Below are positions 16,216-24,140 of a DNA stretch of 64,000 nucleotides, piece after piece. A model generated the notes under the pieces. That model was not told where the DNA came from and searched no databases. It saw only the letters and a list, made by a program, of their open reading frames with translations. Origin of the DNA: Poriferisodalis sp965221945 (GTDB taxonomy: Bacteria; Actinomycetota; Acidimicrobiia; Acidimicrobiales; Poriferisodalaceae); NCBI RefSeq assembly GCF_965221945.1, contig NZ_OZ244925.1:372001-436000 (forward strand). Reading direction: 5' to 3'. The position numbers were made by a program, and so were the translations under genes. The first letter of the stretch is position 1, and each line of letters opens with the position of its first letter.

Positions 16216-17102
16216 GCGCCAATTCCACCCACACGCTGCGCATCGAAGGGCTGTGTGCGTCCGCGGGCGGTCAGGAGATCCTCCGAGGCGTCGATCTCGA
16301 AGTGTCCTCGGGACGGGTGCACGCAGTCATGGGCCCCAATGGCTCGGGCAAGAGCACGCTCGCGCACGTGGTGATGGGCCGACCCGGCTACGAGGTCACC
16401 GCCGGTTCGGTCACCTTTGACGGAGTCGACGTCTTGAGCCTGGCTCCCTGGGAGCGAGCGCAAGCCGGGCTGTTCCTGGCGATGCAGCATCCGACCGAGG
16501 TGCCAGGTGTCTCGGCAGCCCAGGCGCTGGCCGAGGCTCTTGCATTGCGGGCCGGCTACGACAGCTCGGGTGCCGAACAGCTGGAGCGGACCCGGGGATT
16601 GCTCGAGGCCGAAGCAGCCGCAGTCGGGCTGAAGGCTGAGCTGGTGGCGCGGCCGCTGAACGTCGACATGTCAGGCGGCGAGAAGAAGCGGAACGAAACG
16701 GTCCAGCTGGCGGTGCTGCAGCCGCGCATCGCCATCCTGGACGAGATCGACAGCGGCCTCGACATCGATGCTCTGCGAGCGTGCGCCAACCGCATCGAGG
16801 CGCTCACCGAGGCCGGCCTGGGAGTCCTGGCCATCACGCACTTCACCCGGGTCCTCGAGTACCTCCGCCCCGACGAAGTCCACGTGATCGTGGATGGTCG
16901 CATCGTCGACTCTGGTGGACCCGAGCTTGCGGACGCGCTCGAGGAAGACGGTTACGCGCCGTACCTGCCCGACGAACCAAAGGCTGGCGTGGCGGTGTCC
17001 ATCGGCGGGCTCGACAGCTCCCTCGCTGCAGGGGCGCGGCCGTCACCCGCCGACGATCCGTTTGCTGACCCCTGGGCAGACCCGCTCGATGAATTGGGCT
17101 GA
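16212..17102 (+). CDS. sufC: SufC ATPase, copy 1
   Basis: A 296-aa ABC-type ATPase powering SufBCD. Walker A is GPNGSGKST, the Q-loop region is AMQHPTEVPGV, the signature is MSGGEKKRNE, Walker B is IAILDEIDSGLD and the switch His is in AITHFTR. It carries a C-terminal tail of about 35 residues (GLDSSLAAGARPSPADD...) not found in standard ~250-aa SufC. It is coupled to the Rieske gene by an ATGA overlap. A second SufC lies at 27152-27973, so the organism has two paralogues. Confidence 0.92.
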   Translation: MSANSTHTLRIEGLCASAGGQEILRGVDLEVSSGRVHAVMGPNGSGKSTLAHVVMGRPGYEVTAGSVTFDGVDVLSLAPWERAQAGLFLAMQHPTEVPGVSAAQALAEALALRAGYDSSGAEQLERTRGLLEAEAAAVGLKAELVARPLNVDMSGGEKKRNETVQLAVLQPRIAILDEIDSGLDIDALRACANRIEALTEAGLGVLAITHFTRVLEYLRPDEVHVIVDGRIVDSGGPELADALEEDGYAPYLPDEPKAGVAVSIGGLDSSLAAGARPSPADDPFADPWADPLDELG

Positions 17103-17203
17103 GCGCCGCTGGATCTTCCTTGACGCGAGCGGCATAGCGCGCTTTCGATGTGCCTGCCGGTTGGTGTTGACTGGGCAAGGGGAAACATGAGGAGGATGAT
17201 CCA

Positions 17204-17500
17204 ATGGCACGAGAGCTGTTGTCGCAGGACGAACTTGCAGAACTGGCGGCCGAGTTGGGGGACTGGGACGTGTCGGGAGCTGAATTGCGTCGCACGTTCC
17301 GCTTCGGGAACTTCGTGGAGGCGTTCGGATTTATGACTTCTGCGGCCCTAGTGGCAGAGAAGATGAACCACCACCCCAACTGGTCAAACGTGTACAGCAC
17401 AGTGGAGGTCGCGCTGAACACTCACGACCGTGGCGGCGTGACCGAGCTGGACGCTGCACTGGCGCGCGCGATGGACGGCTTGGCGGGCGGCGCAAGCTGA
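17204..17500 (+). CDS. Pterin-4a-carbinolamine dehydratase
   Basis: A 98-aa protein of the PCD/DCoH family, which dehydrates 4a-hydroxytetrahydropterin. The active-site pattern EKMNHHPNWSNVY...THD is complete. GAGGATGATCC precedes ATG 17204. No aromatic amino-acid hydroxylase is nearby; in bacteria without one, such proteins may serve other pterin chemistry, for example in molybdenum cofactor metabolism. Confidence 0.9.
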   Translation: MARELLSQDELAELAAELGDWDVSGAELRRTFRFGNFVEAFGFMTSAALVAEKMNHHPNWSNVYSTVEVALNTHDRGGVTELDAALARAMDGLAGGAS

Positions 17501-17510
17501 TCGCTGTTCG

Positions 17511-18056
17511 ATGGCTCGCAGGCGCCTGAAGCGGCGCAAGAGGGGAGAACGGTCCGCAACTCCGCAGATGGTGGAGGGGACGATCGAATCGAAGCCCGGC
17601 GCGCGCCGCCTGCTGCATCAGCTCTTCGAAGCATGGGTGCGCCTGCGGCCGGCTCGGGTCACGCTCGGTGTGCGCGGACTCGTGGTCGACCCTAAAGGCC
17701 GGATCTGCTTGGTCCGCCACACCTACAGGGACGGCTGGTTCCTGCCAGGCGGCGGCGTGAAGCCACGTGAGACGCTCTCGGAGGCGGCAGCCAGAGAGCT
17801 GCGCGAGGAGACCGGCATTGTCGTCGCCGAGGCTCCCCGGAAGGTGCTCGGCGTGTACTCCTCGCGCCATGGGCGTCGCAGCGACCACATCGTCGTGTTC
17901 GTCGTCACCGATTGGCGGGTTGAAGAGTCCGTCTCGCCGGAAATTGCCGAAGTGGCGTTCTTCCCTCCGGGCGAACTGCCGCCCGGCACGACGCCCGGCA
18001 CCTCACGCCGAATCTCCGAGTGGATGACCGGAGTCCCACCCGGCCACCGCTGGTAG
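17511..18056 (+). CDS. NUDIX hydrolase
   Basis: A 181-aa NUDIX protein. The Nudix box is complete (GGVKPRETLSEAAARELREETGI), preceded by WFLPGG. A basic N-terminus of about 20 residues (ARRRLKRRKRGE) precedes the domain and could be trimmed if translation starts later. It lies ten bases after the pterin dehydratase gene, suggesting co-transcription. The substrate cannot be told. Confidence 0.87.
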   Translation: MARRRLKRRKRGERSATPQMVEGTIESKPGARRLLHQLFEAWVRLRPARVTLGVRGLVVDPKGRICLVRHTYRDGWFLPGGGVKPRETLSEAAARELREETGIVVAEAPRKVLGVYSSRHGRRSDHIVVFVVTDWRVEESVSPEIAEVAFFPPGELPPGTTPGTSRRISEWMTGVPPGHRW

Positions 18057-18122
18057 GTCCGGCGGCGATCGAACCTGAAGTGCCGACGGCCCGCAGAGAC
18101 GACGTGTCGTCCGGTCGCGCCT

Positions 18123-18626
18123 TCAGGACAGGCCGAACTTCTGATTCAGCTTCTGGCGCTGCTTTTCGGATATGCGAGCGATGGCCGATTCGAACTGGTC
18201 AACTCGCCGTTGGAGCACGTCACGTTGTTCACGAGCTTCCTCTCGCTCGTTCTCAAGCGCTTCCAGCTTGGATGAGAGCAGGTTGCGGAGGCTGTTGAGA
18301 TCTTCGCTGAAGGCGGACTGTTGTTCGGTCATGGCCTGTCGGAGGTTTCGCAACGGCTCACCGTCAAGCAGTTGATGGGCCGCTTCCAACGTCGCCTGTA
18401 GTTGTGTCAGAGCACTGCTGGCCACCTCCGCCGCGCCATCGATGCTGATTGCTGAGTTGCGCATCGCCGCCGCTGCTGCGTCAAGGGAATCCGCGGCCGA
18501 AGTCTGGCGTTCTTCTGCCTCGCCCAGCGTCGCGAGGCGCCCGTGCAGTGCTTCCAATGCCTCCAGGGACTCACTCCAGCGCTGACGAACTGCGTCGAAA
18601 GTGATCTCAGTCTCAGTCTCAATCAT
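18123..18626 (-). CDS. Coiled-coil protein, third gene of the nuclease-helicase operon
   Basis: A 167-aa protein that is almost wholly helical, with heptad-like patterns over residues about 15-75 and 95-165 (for example SLRNLLSSKLEALENEREEAREQ), and no cysteine or catalytic motif. It is not recognised. ATG 18626 overlaps the stop of the nuclease-RecQ fusion by four bases (ATGA), so the two proteins are translated together and probably work together, perhaps with this one as an oligomerising or regulatory subunit. It is the last gene of the operon. Confidence 0.78.
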   Translation of the reverse strand: MIETETEITFDAVRQRWSESLEALEALHGRLATLGEAEERQTSAADSLDAAAAAMRNSAISIDGAAEVASSALTQLQATLEAAHQLLDGEPLRNLRQAMTEQQSAFSEDLNSLRNLLSSKLEALENEREEAREQRDVLQRRVDQFESAIARISEKQRQKLNQKFGLS

Positions 18627-21600
18627 CTCGTCCCCTCGTAATGGGCTAGTGCTGCGTCCCCAACGTCATTGGCGAACTCGACCGACTGCGCCAACTTGAG
18701 GACGGCGAGTTGTTGGTGTTGATGCCAATGGTCGTCGAGCCAGCCTGTGAATTCGCCGCCTACTGCCTTCGCGCTCGTCACGGCGCCGAGCAGGCCGGTT
18801 GCGAGGTGGTATGGATCTCGCTCCGCCCGGTCCAGCGCGGAGCTGGCTAACGCATATTCCATGATGTCGCCATTGCGGCCGGTAAGTGCACGTACCAACT
18901 CAGCCAGCAACTGTTCGACCTCGCTGCGGTCTGTTTCGTAGAGTTCGAGCGCCGAGGTGAGCGCGTCCGACATGTTCTGCTCGAACTGACGCAGGTCGCC
19001 ATCACGCAGCATCGCCTCGGCCAAGCCGCGGCTCGCAAGCAGCCCGGGATGCTCAGGGTAGGAACCGAGCAGTCGAGCAGCCGCCGACCGCCATTCTTGC
19101 GTATCGCTCTCGGAGACGAAGATGCCTGCCACCTCGTCGGGCGACTCATCTGAAAGCGAACGCGCCGCTGGCTCGCCGCCATGGGAGACCCAGTTCGTCA
19201 GCCAGTCGTCGAAGGAGAACGTCGGTTGGTCGGCCAGTTCCTCCATGCGGCGGGAGATATCGCCCTCGTTGAGATATGCGAGAATGCGGTCCCGCAGGGC
19301 TTCGCCGTCGGACTCAGCCTCGCTAGCCACCAGCCACATCTCCCGCAGGCTCCGCAGCCGTGCTTGCATCACCGTGTCGTACATGACATCGATGAGGAGC
19401 TTGCCGCACTGCTCGACGGCGTCTCTCACTGTCGGGTAGTGCTGGTCTGCTTCCGATCGGACGCTCTCGAGCCGGCCGGGAGCGCTGCGCTCCACGAAGC
19501 TCAGCAGGCCTTCGACGATGTCATCGGGGGAACTCTGCTGGCTTCGGACCTGGGCGACCTCGTCCTTGCCGAATCCTTCGATGGTGTAATCCGTGACGTT
19601 CGACAAGACCGCCAAGCGGTGCAGCGCCCGCTTGCCGACGCTGCTATCGCTCCCGTCAACGGCCAGCCGGATCTGGTTCCTGTTGGACGACAGCCTGTCG
19701 TAGACGGTCATGAGCGCGCTCTGCTCTGCTGAACGTGGCGGAAATGACTGATGGAGAAAGTACAGTGCGGTGCTGACATCGTCCCACTTGTCGGACTTGT
19801 GCCCGGTGCGCAGCAGTTGCTCGTTCAGGTCGTGATCGTCGTCGCTGAGGATCCACACACACCAAGCTGGGTCTCCGTCTCGGCCGGCACGGCCGACCTC
19901 TTGGTAGAAGGCTTCGATCGAACTCGGCAGTCCGTAGTGGATCACCCACCGGATGTTCGACTTGTCGATCCCCATACCGAAGGCATTGGTGGCAACCATG
20001 GTGGCGGCGCGGTCTTGCTTGAAGTCCGCGGCCCACCGCTTCTTCAGGAGCGGGAATTCCGCTGGCCTCACGCCCTCGGGTGCCCCGCCCGAGTATCTCG
20101 TGGCCGATCGATCCAACTCCCGTACTGCCTCCCACGTCGGGGTCACGCCCTTAGGGCCTTTCACGGTGCGCACGAAGACGATGCCGGAGTAGCCAACCTC
20201 TGGCACAAAGAACGTGGTGCTCGTTGCATCGAACCTGCTCGGCAATGCACGCAGCTCGCCTTTGAGTTCGGCCTCGCGGCGCTCTGGCTGCGTCCGCACG
20301 ACTCGGTAGTTCAACTCGGGCCTGTTGAACGTGGCCGGCCGAATGACGGAATTCTCGCGTGTCTGCGAGATCCCGAGCTGGTGCAGGACATCCTTCAGCA
20401 CGGGCCGCGATGCCGTCCCGGTGAGCGCCAGCAGCGGGGGCGGGCCTGTCTCACCTCGGCACACGTGCCGCAACGTGGTGCCGAAATTGAGGTAGGCGGT
20501 GCGAAAATCGTGACCCCATTCCGAGACGCAGTGAGCTTCGTCGACTACCGCGATATTCACCGGCGACTGCTTGGAGATCTCAGTCAGCTGGTTGCGAAAC
20601 TGCTGGCGCTGCAGACGTTCGGGTGACAGAAAGGCAAAGCAGGCCTCCCCGAGTTGATCCTGAAGATCTCTCGATTCGCTAGTGATGCCGAGGCTGCGGT
20701 CGATGCCGTGGCTGAGCAGACCCTCGATCTGATCCTCGATCAGGGCGTTGATTGGGTCGATCACCAGCGTGACGCCTGGCATGCACAGGCCTGCGAGCTG
20801 GTAGATCATGCTCTTGCCACCGCCGGTTGGCAGCAACACCGCACAGTCACGGCCTTCGAGGATCTCGGTGATGGCCTCCAGCTGACCTTCGCGCAGCGCC
20901 TCCTTGGCAAACACCGCTTTCAGCACGGCTTCGATGGCGGCTCGCTGGTCGTCATCGGATTCGCACCGTTCGAAGGCCGTGATGCGTTCAGGCAATCCTC
21001 GGGTCTCATCGGCGGGCAGGACGGGAACTCCACAGGAGCGAACAATGACGGTCCGCTCGTCTGGGTCGTCTGGCAATGGCTCACACGGCGTGCGGTCGCA
21101 GTCGAGCCGAATCTGCACGGCTGCGACGTCGGATGGTTGTCCGCTGAACGGGCGTTCCGCGAACACTCCAGGTGCGATGCGCACGTACTGGCGTGACTGG
21201 ACATCGCACGAGAACACCACGCAGTGCGGCGCTGACGCACCGTTGTTCCACATGACGTCGAGCGCGTCCAGCAGCCCTAGGTATGGGCCCACGAGTTCCA
21301 CGGCACCGGAGGCGGGATCGCGCACTTCGATGTGCCATGTGTCGCCATCAAGCCAGCCAGCATCCATCGCTTCGCACAATCCCAGCACCAGGCGGTGGAC
21401 CTGAATTGCCGCCCACACCAGCGAGTCGGGATTCTGGGAGGGCGCCGGGAGTCGTCGCAGCTCGTCCAACGTCCGATCGAGGCCGTCGTGCCGCTGCGGG
21501 CCAGCGTGCAGCTCGTTGGTAGGAATTCGAAACGTCTGGATACCGATGTCCTTGAGTGCTGCGTCCCGCAGATCGTCGGCTGCCTGCTCTTCGTGGTGTT

Positions 21601-22267
21601 GCGGGCCGTCGATCTCGATGACGAATGGCGCCGCGCCCGGTGCCGAGCACAGGAAGTCGTTGCGGCGCCGATCCTCCTGCAGGGATGCAGGCTTCGTCGC
21701 GCGGCCGACATCGCGGCTGCCCGATGCCAACAGCGCATCCAGTGCCGGTTGCGGCGTGAGCCACCTCACGGCATGAGGCACTCGTTCCTGCACCAATCGG
21801 ACGAAGTCTGCCTCCGATTGCGATGCGGCATCGGTCAAGCCCTGTTCGAATGAGGCTTGACCTCTGTCCGGGACGGCGAATGCCCCCTGCGCGAGCGACC
21901 AAGGCGGATCAAGCTTCGGTGTCATATCGCCTCGTATGCCGGTCCCGATGATTCGGCCCCCCAAGCCCTGCCGCCGAAGGAGGAGACGTTCGGCATCAGG
22001 ATGCAGCGGGGGCGTACTGCCTCGGGCAAGCAGTTTGCGCAAAGTTGCAACCACCCGTCGACGGCCAGATTCCGCAGGCGGCCGGGTCGTGCCGCGAGGC
22101 ACCCGGCGCGCTACCCAGCAGTTCGCAAGCGAGGCCCATTGCTTGTCAGGAACGGATCTCAGCGATGCGCCGGCACTCGCGTAGTAGGCGCGCCAGCCGT
22201 TCTTGGCCCGATGAGCGACTGTGCTGTCGCTCCACAGCACTCGACGCTGCGGGACGAACTGGCTCAT
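18623..22267 (-). CDS. PD-(D/E)XK nuclease-RecQ helicase fusion
   Basis: A 1214-aa protein. Residues 1-140 are not recognised. About 150-260 form a Vsr/DUF559-like nuclease domain: RRNDFL (Asp), VIEIDGPQHH (Glu218, Asp220) and DLRDAALKDIGIQTFRI. About 280-430 are unassigned. From about 445 a RecQ-family helicase follows: Walker A LLPTGGGKS (478-486), DEAH with CVSEWGHDFR (576-589), ALTGTAS, FNRPELNYRV, ATNAFGMGIDKSNIRWVIHYGLP and QEVGRAGRDG. The remaining ~400 residues are helical, lacking clear RQC or HRDC domains. ATG 22267 overlaps the upstream zinc-ribbon gene by ATGA. An internal ATG at 21925 behind GAGG would give 1100 aa. The nuclease-helicase pairing and nearby toxin-antitoxin genes suggest nucleic-acid defence; this is inference. 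Confidence 0.85.
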   Translation of the reverse strand: MSQFVPQRRVLWSDSTVAHRAKNGWRAYYASAGASLRSVPDKQWASLANCWVARRVPRGTTRPPAESGRRRVVATLRKLLARGSTPPLHPDAERLLLRRQGLGGRIIGTGIRGDMTPKLDPPWSLAQGAFAVPDRGQASFEQGLTDAASQSEADFVRLVQERVPHAVRWLTPQPALDALLASGSRDVGRATKPASLQEDRRRNDFLCSAPGAAPFVIEIDGPQHHEEQAADDLRDAALKDIGIQTFRIPTNELHAGPQRHDGLDRTLDELRRLPAPSQNPDSLVWAAIQVHRLVLGLCEAMDAGWLDGDTWHIEVRDPASGAVELVGPYLGLLDALDVMWNNGASAPHCVVFSCDVQSRQYVRIAPGVFAERPFSGQPSDVAAVQIRLDCDRTPCEPLPDDPDERTVIVRSCGVPVLPADETRGLPERITAFERCESDDDQRAAIEAVLKAVFAKEALREGQLEAITEILEGRDCAVLLPTGGGKSMIYQLAGLCMPGVTLVIDPINALIEDQIEGLLSHGIDRSLGITSESRDLQDQLGEACFAFLSPERLQRQQFRNQLTEISKQSPVNIAVVDEAHCVSEWGHDFRTAYLNFGTTLRHVCRGETGPPPLLALTGTASRPVLKDVLHQLGISQTRENSVIRPATFNRPELNYRVVRTQPERREAELKGELRALPSRFDATSTTFFVPEVGYSGIVFVRTVKGPKGVTPTWEAVRELDRSATRYSGGAPEGVRPAEFPLLKKRWAADFKQDRAATMVATNAFGMGIDKSNIRWVIHYGLPSSIEAFYQEVGRAGRDGDPAWCVWILSDDDHDLNEQLLRTGHKSDKWDDVSTALYFLHQSFPPRSAEQSALMTVYDRLSSNRNQIRLAVDGSDSSVGKRALHRLAVLSNVTDYTIEGFGKDEVAQVRSQQSSPDDIVEGLLSFVERSAPGRLESVRSEADQHYPTVRDAVEQCGKLLIDVMYDTVMQARLRSLREMWLVASEAESDGEALRDRILAYLNEGDISRRMEELADQPTFSFDDWLTNWVSHGGEPAARSLSDESPDEVAGIFVSESDTQEWRSAAARLLGSYPEHPGLLASRGLAEAMLRDGDLRQFEQNMSDALTSALELYETDRSEVEQLLAELVRALTGRNGDIMEYALASSALDRAERDPYHLATGLLGAVTSAKAVGGEFTGWLDDHWHQHQQLAVLKLAQSVEFANDVGDAALAHYEGTR

Positions 22268-22494
22268 CTCAGCAACTGTCTCGTCGGGCTTGACCGCCTC
22301 GTGGTCGGCCGTTGCCACGCTCTTCGGGCAGCAGCACGTCGTGTCGGGATGCCGGCCGGCGGCGTATCTTCAGGCCGGGGCGAATGGTGCTGCGACGAGC
22401 AAGATTGGCACACCCACATGCGTTGGCCCTTGCTCGGGCGGGCATCGGCAACTTCTTTGATCATCGGTGATGAACAGGTTTTGCACCGAGGCAT
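22264..22494 (-). CDS. Zinc-ribbon small protein, first gene of the nuclease-helicase operon
   Basis: A 76-aa protein with two CxxC knuckles (C4/C7 and C29/C32: RCKTCSSPM ... MWVCQSCSSQ), like the zinc ribbons at the ends of topoisomerases and nucleases, followed by a basic, proline-rich tail. ATG 22494 has GGAGG four bases upstream, which is strong for this window. Its TGA overlaps the ATG of the nuclease-RecQ gene by four bases. The ribosome site, the cysteine pattern and the overlap together make a real gene likely. It may deliver DNA binding in trans to the helicase. Confidence 0.72.
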   Translation of the reverse strand: MPRCKTCSSPMIKEVADARPSKGQRMWVCQSCSSQHHSPRPEDTPPAGIPTRRAAARRAWQRPTTRRSSPTRQLLR

Positions 22495-22649
22495 TCGTCC
22501 TCCGTCCCGACCTAAGCCGCCGCGACGAGACAGTCTTGCAGGGGCGGGCAGCGCTTGGGGATGCCCGCCGCCCACGGACGGCTGCTCCGACTGCAGCAGC
22601 CGGGCGCCTGCGCAATCGTGGCGCGCACGGGCAACTTGCCTCAGAGTCA

Positions 22650-22682
22650 CTTGGTATACGAAGGTGCGCTGCCAAGTAGGCT
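22650..22682 (+). promoter_or_regulatory. Inverted repeat and leaderless promoter of the first VapBC-like pair
   Basis: CTTGGTA and TGCCAAG (6 of 7 positions inverted) enclose a 13-bp spacer. TAGGCT follows at 22677, six bases before the ATG at 22689. The arrangement suits an antitoxin operator over a leaderless promoter. Confidence 0.5.
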
Positions 22683-22688
22683 CCAAGC

Positions 22689-22928
22689 ATGAGTTCCGTG
22701 CGCGAGTACTTGGTGTCCTCGTCGGGGCAGATGTCGCTGCCGGCCGCGGTACGCCATCGATGGGATTTGGACGATGGCGGCCCGGTGGACGTTCTCGATC
22801 TTGGATTTGGGGTGCTCACCGTCCCTATCGGGCAAGGGCGTCGACTCCTCGGTGACCTCTTGAGCCGTGACGAGCACGCCAGCTTCGTCCGAACCCTCGA
22901 CGACGATCCAGAGCTTGCCACCACATGA
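22689..22928 (+). CDS. AbrB/SpoVT-fold antitoxin, VapB-like
   Basis: A 79-aa protein whose first half (VREYLVSSSGQMSLPAAVRHRW, then VDVLDLGFGVLTVP) fits a swapped-hairpin AbrB DNA-binding domain; the C-terminus would wrap the toxin. It overlaps the downstream gene by ATGA. An inverted repeat lies upstream. Confidence 0.78.
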   Translation: MSSVREYLVSSSGQMSLPAAVRHRWDLDDGGPVDVLDLGFGVLTVPIGQGRRLLGDLLSRDEHASFVRTLDDDPELATT

Positions 22929-23356
22929 GTCAGGTCGTCCTTGACGATCATCTCTTGCGTGATCTGCTGGCAGACGAAGCGGGCTCCGACCTCGCGCGAA
23001 CTTTGGCTGAGCATTCGCCTGCGACGACGAACCTCTACTTGGTGCGGCTCTGCCGAAGCGTGGTAACGGCTGCCGGCGGTGCGCTCACCGGCTCATGGCC
23101 CCGGGCTGCTCGTCACGCGCTCGGCCGACGTCTGGCGACGTTGAGTGAAGACATCGAAGTCGTGCCGATGCGCGTGCTCGCGTTTCGCATGGCCGAGCTG
23201 GCCGACTCGTACCGGCTGTCCAGCCTCGGAGCGGAGGCTGTGGCTGCCGCGGAGCATCTAGCTGCGCCCTTGTGCGTGTGGTCTGGTGATGACGGGCCGA
23301 GAATCCGGGCTGCTATGGCAGGCATCGGCGCCGAATACCGCCCGGTTGACGCCTAG
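22925..23356 (+). CDS. PIN-like VapC toxin, divergent
   Basis: A 143-aa partner of the AbrB-like antitoxin. It begins with QVVLDDHLLRDLL (PIN first Asp) and ends with LCVWSGDDGPRIRAA (PIN last Asp region). The third acidic position, usually in an S-x-x-D-A motif, reads LSSLGAEAVAAAEHL, so the active site is partly altered. It may be an atypical or weakened RNase; the call rests on fold pattern and genetic linkage. Confidence 0.65.
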   Translation: MSQVVLDDHLLRDLLADEAGSDLARTLAEHSPATTNLYLVRLCRSVVTAAGGALTGSWPRAARHALGRRLATLSEDIEVVPMRVLAFRMAELADSYRLSSLGAEAVAAAEHLAAPLCVWSGDDGPRIRAAMAGIGAEYRPVDA

Positions 23357-23434
23357 ATTGCGGTGTCCACGCGGCACGCAGCCTCGACGACTCCCAACGG
23401 GACCGGCCAACTGGACGGGGTTATACTCATTGGT

Positions 23435-23722
23435 ATGACTCATCGGGTGGGGCTGAAAGGCCAAGTCGTGATTCCGAAGGAGATCCGTGACCAACTCGGC
23501 ATCCGGCCGGGCGATCGTGTGAGCTTCTGGTGCGACGGCGACGCGGTGAGCGTGCGCCGCGTGACCGACCTGTCCTCGTTGTTCGGCTGCTTGCCGAGCG
23601 AACCCGACTTGACCGAGGACTTGCTCGCAGAACGGCGAGCCGATCGTGAGCGTGAGGAAGCTCGCTTGGCCCGGTACGGGGCATCGCTGGCCGATGACGA
23701 GACCCACGGTCACTCTGGCTGA
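23435..23722 (+). CDS. AbrB-family antitoxin VapB
   Basis: A 95-aa antitoxin. MTHRVGLKGQVVIPKEIRDQL...GDRVSF is a textbook AbrB/MazE-type swapped-hairpin domain; the rest is a charged helix (EDLLAERRADREREEARL). ATG 23435 is preceded by TATACT with a 7-nt gap, the closest match to a consensus -10 in the window. A short inverted repeat ATAC ... GTAT spans that promoter. It overlaps the toxin by one base (TGATG). Confidence 0.85.
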   Translation: MTHRVGLKGQVVIPKEIRDQLGIRPGDRVSFWCDGDAVSVRRVTDLSSLFGCLPSEPDLTEDLLAERRADREREEARLARYGASLADDETHGHSG

Positions 23723-24114
23723 TGGCGGTCGTGCTGGACGCTTGGCCGGTCATGCAGTTCATGCAGGGCAGGGAATCGCTTGAGCGCCGGATGTCCGAGT
23801 TGCTCGAAGGCAGCGAAGCCGTGATGTCGTGGATCAACGTCGGCGAGGTGTACTACTCGACTCGGCGTCGCTGGGGATCGCCACTCGCAGATCGTGTGCT
23901 GCCCCGGCTCTTGGGAAACGTTACGGCTGAGATCCCAACCGCCTCACGAGTCATCGAGGCGGCGACGCTCAAGTCGGAGTATCGAATGTCCTATGCAGAC
24001 GCGTTCGCTGCGGCCACCGCCGTGGCCCATGATGCCGAGCTCTGGACGGGTGACCCCGAGCTGCTCATTGCGGACTCACCCTGGCGCTGGCGCGACCTCC
24101 GCGTAGAACTCTGA
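23722..24114 (+). CDS. PIN-domain VapC toxin
   Basis: A 130-aa PIN RNase. All four acidic positions are present: VLDAWPVM (Asp6), NVGEVYYS (Glu), SYADAFAAATA (Asp) and LWTGDPEL (Asp). It would cleave specific RNAs when free of the antitoxin. It is the second VapBC pair in tandem, next to the nuclease-helicase operon. Confidence 0.87.
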   Translation: MAVVLDAWPVMQFMQGRESLERRMSELLEGSEAVMSWINVGEVYYSTRRRWGSPLADRVLPRLLGNVTAEIPTASRVIEAATLKSEYRMSYADAFAAATAVAHDAELWTGDPELLIADSPWRWRDLRVEL

Positions 24115-24140
24115 CGCACTCAGTTGAGCACCGCAAATCG

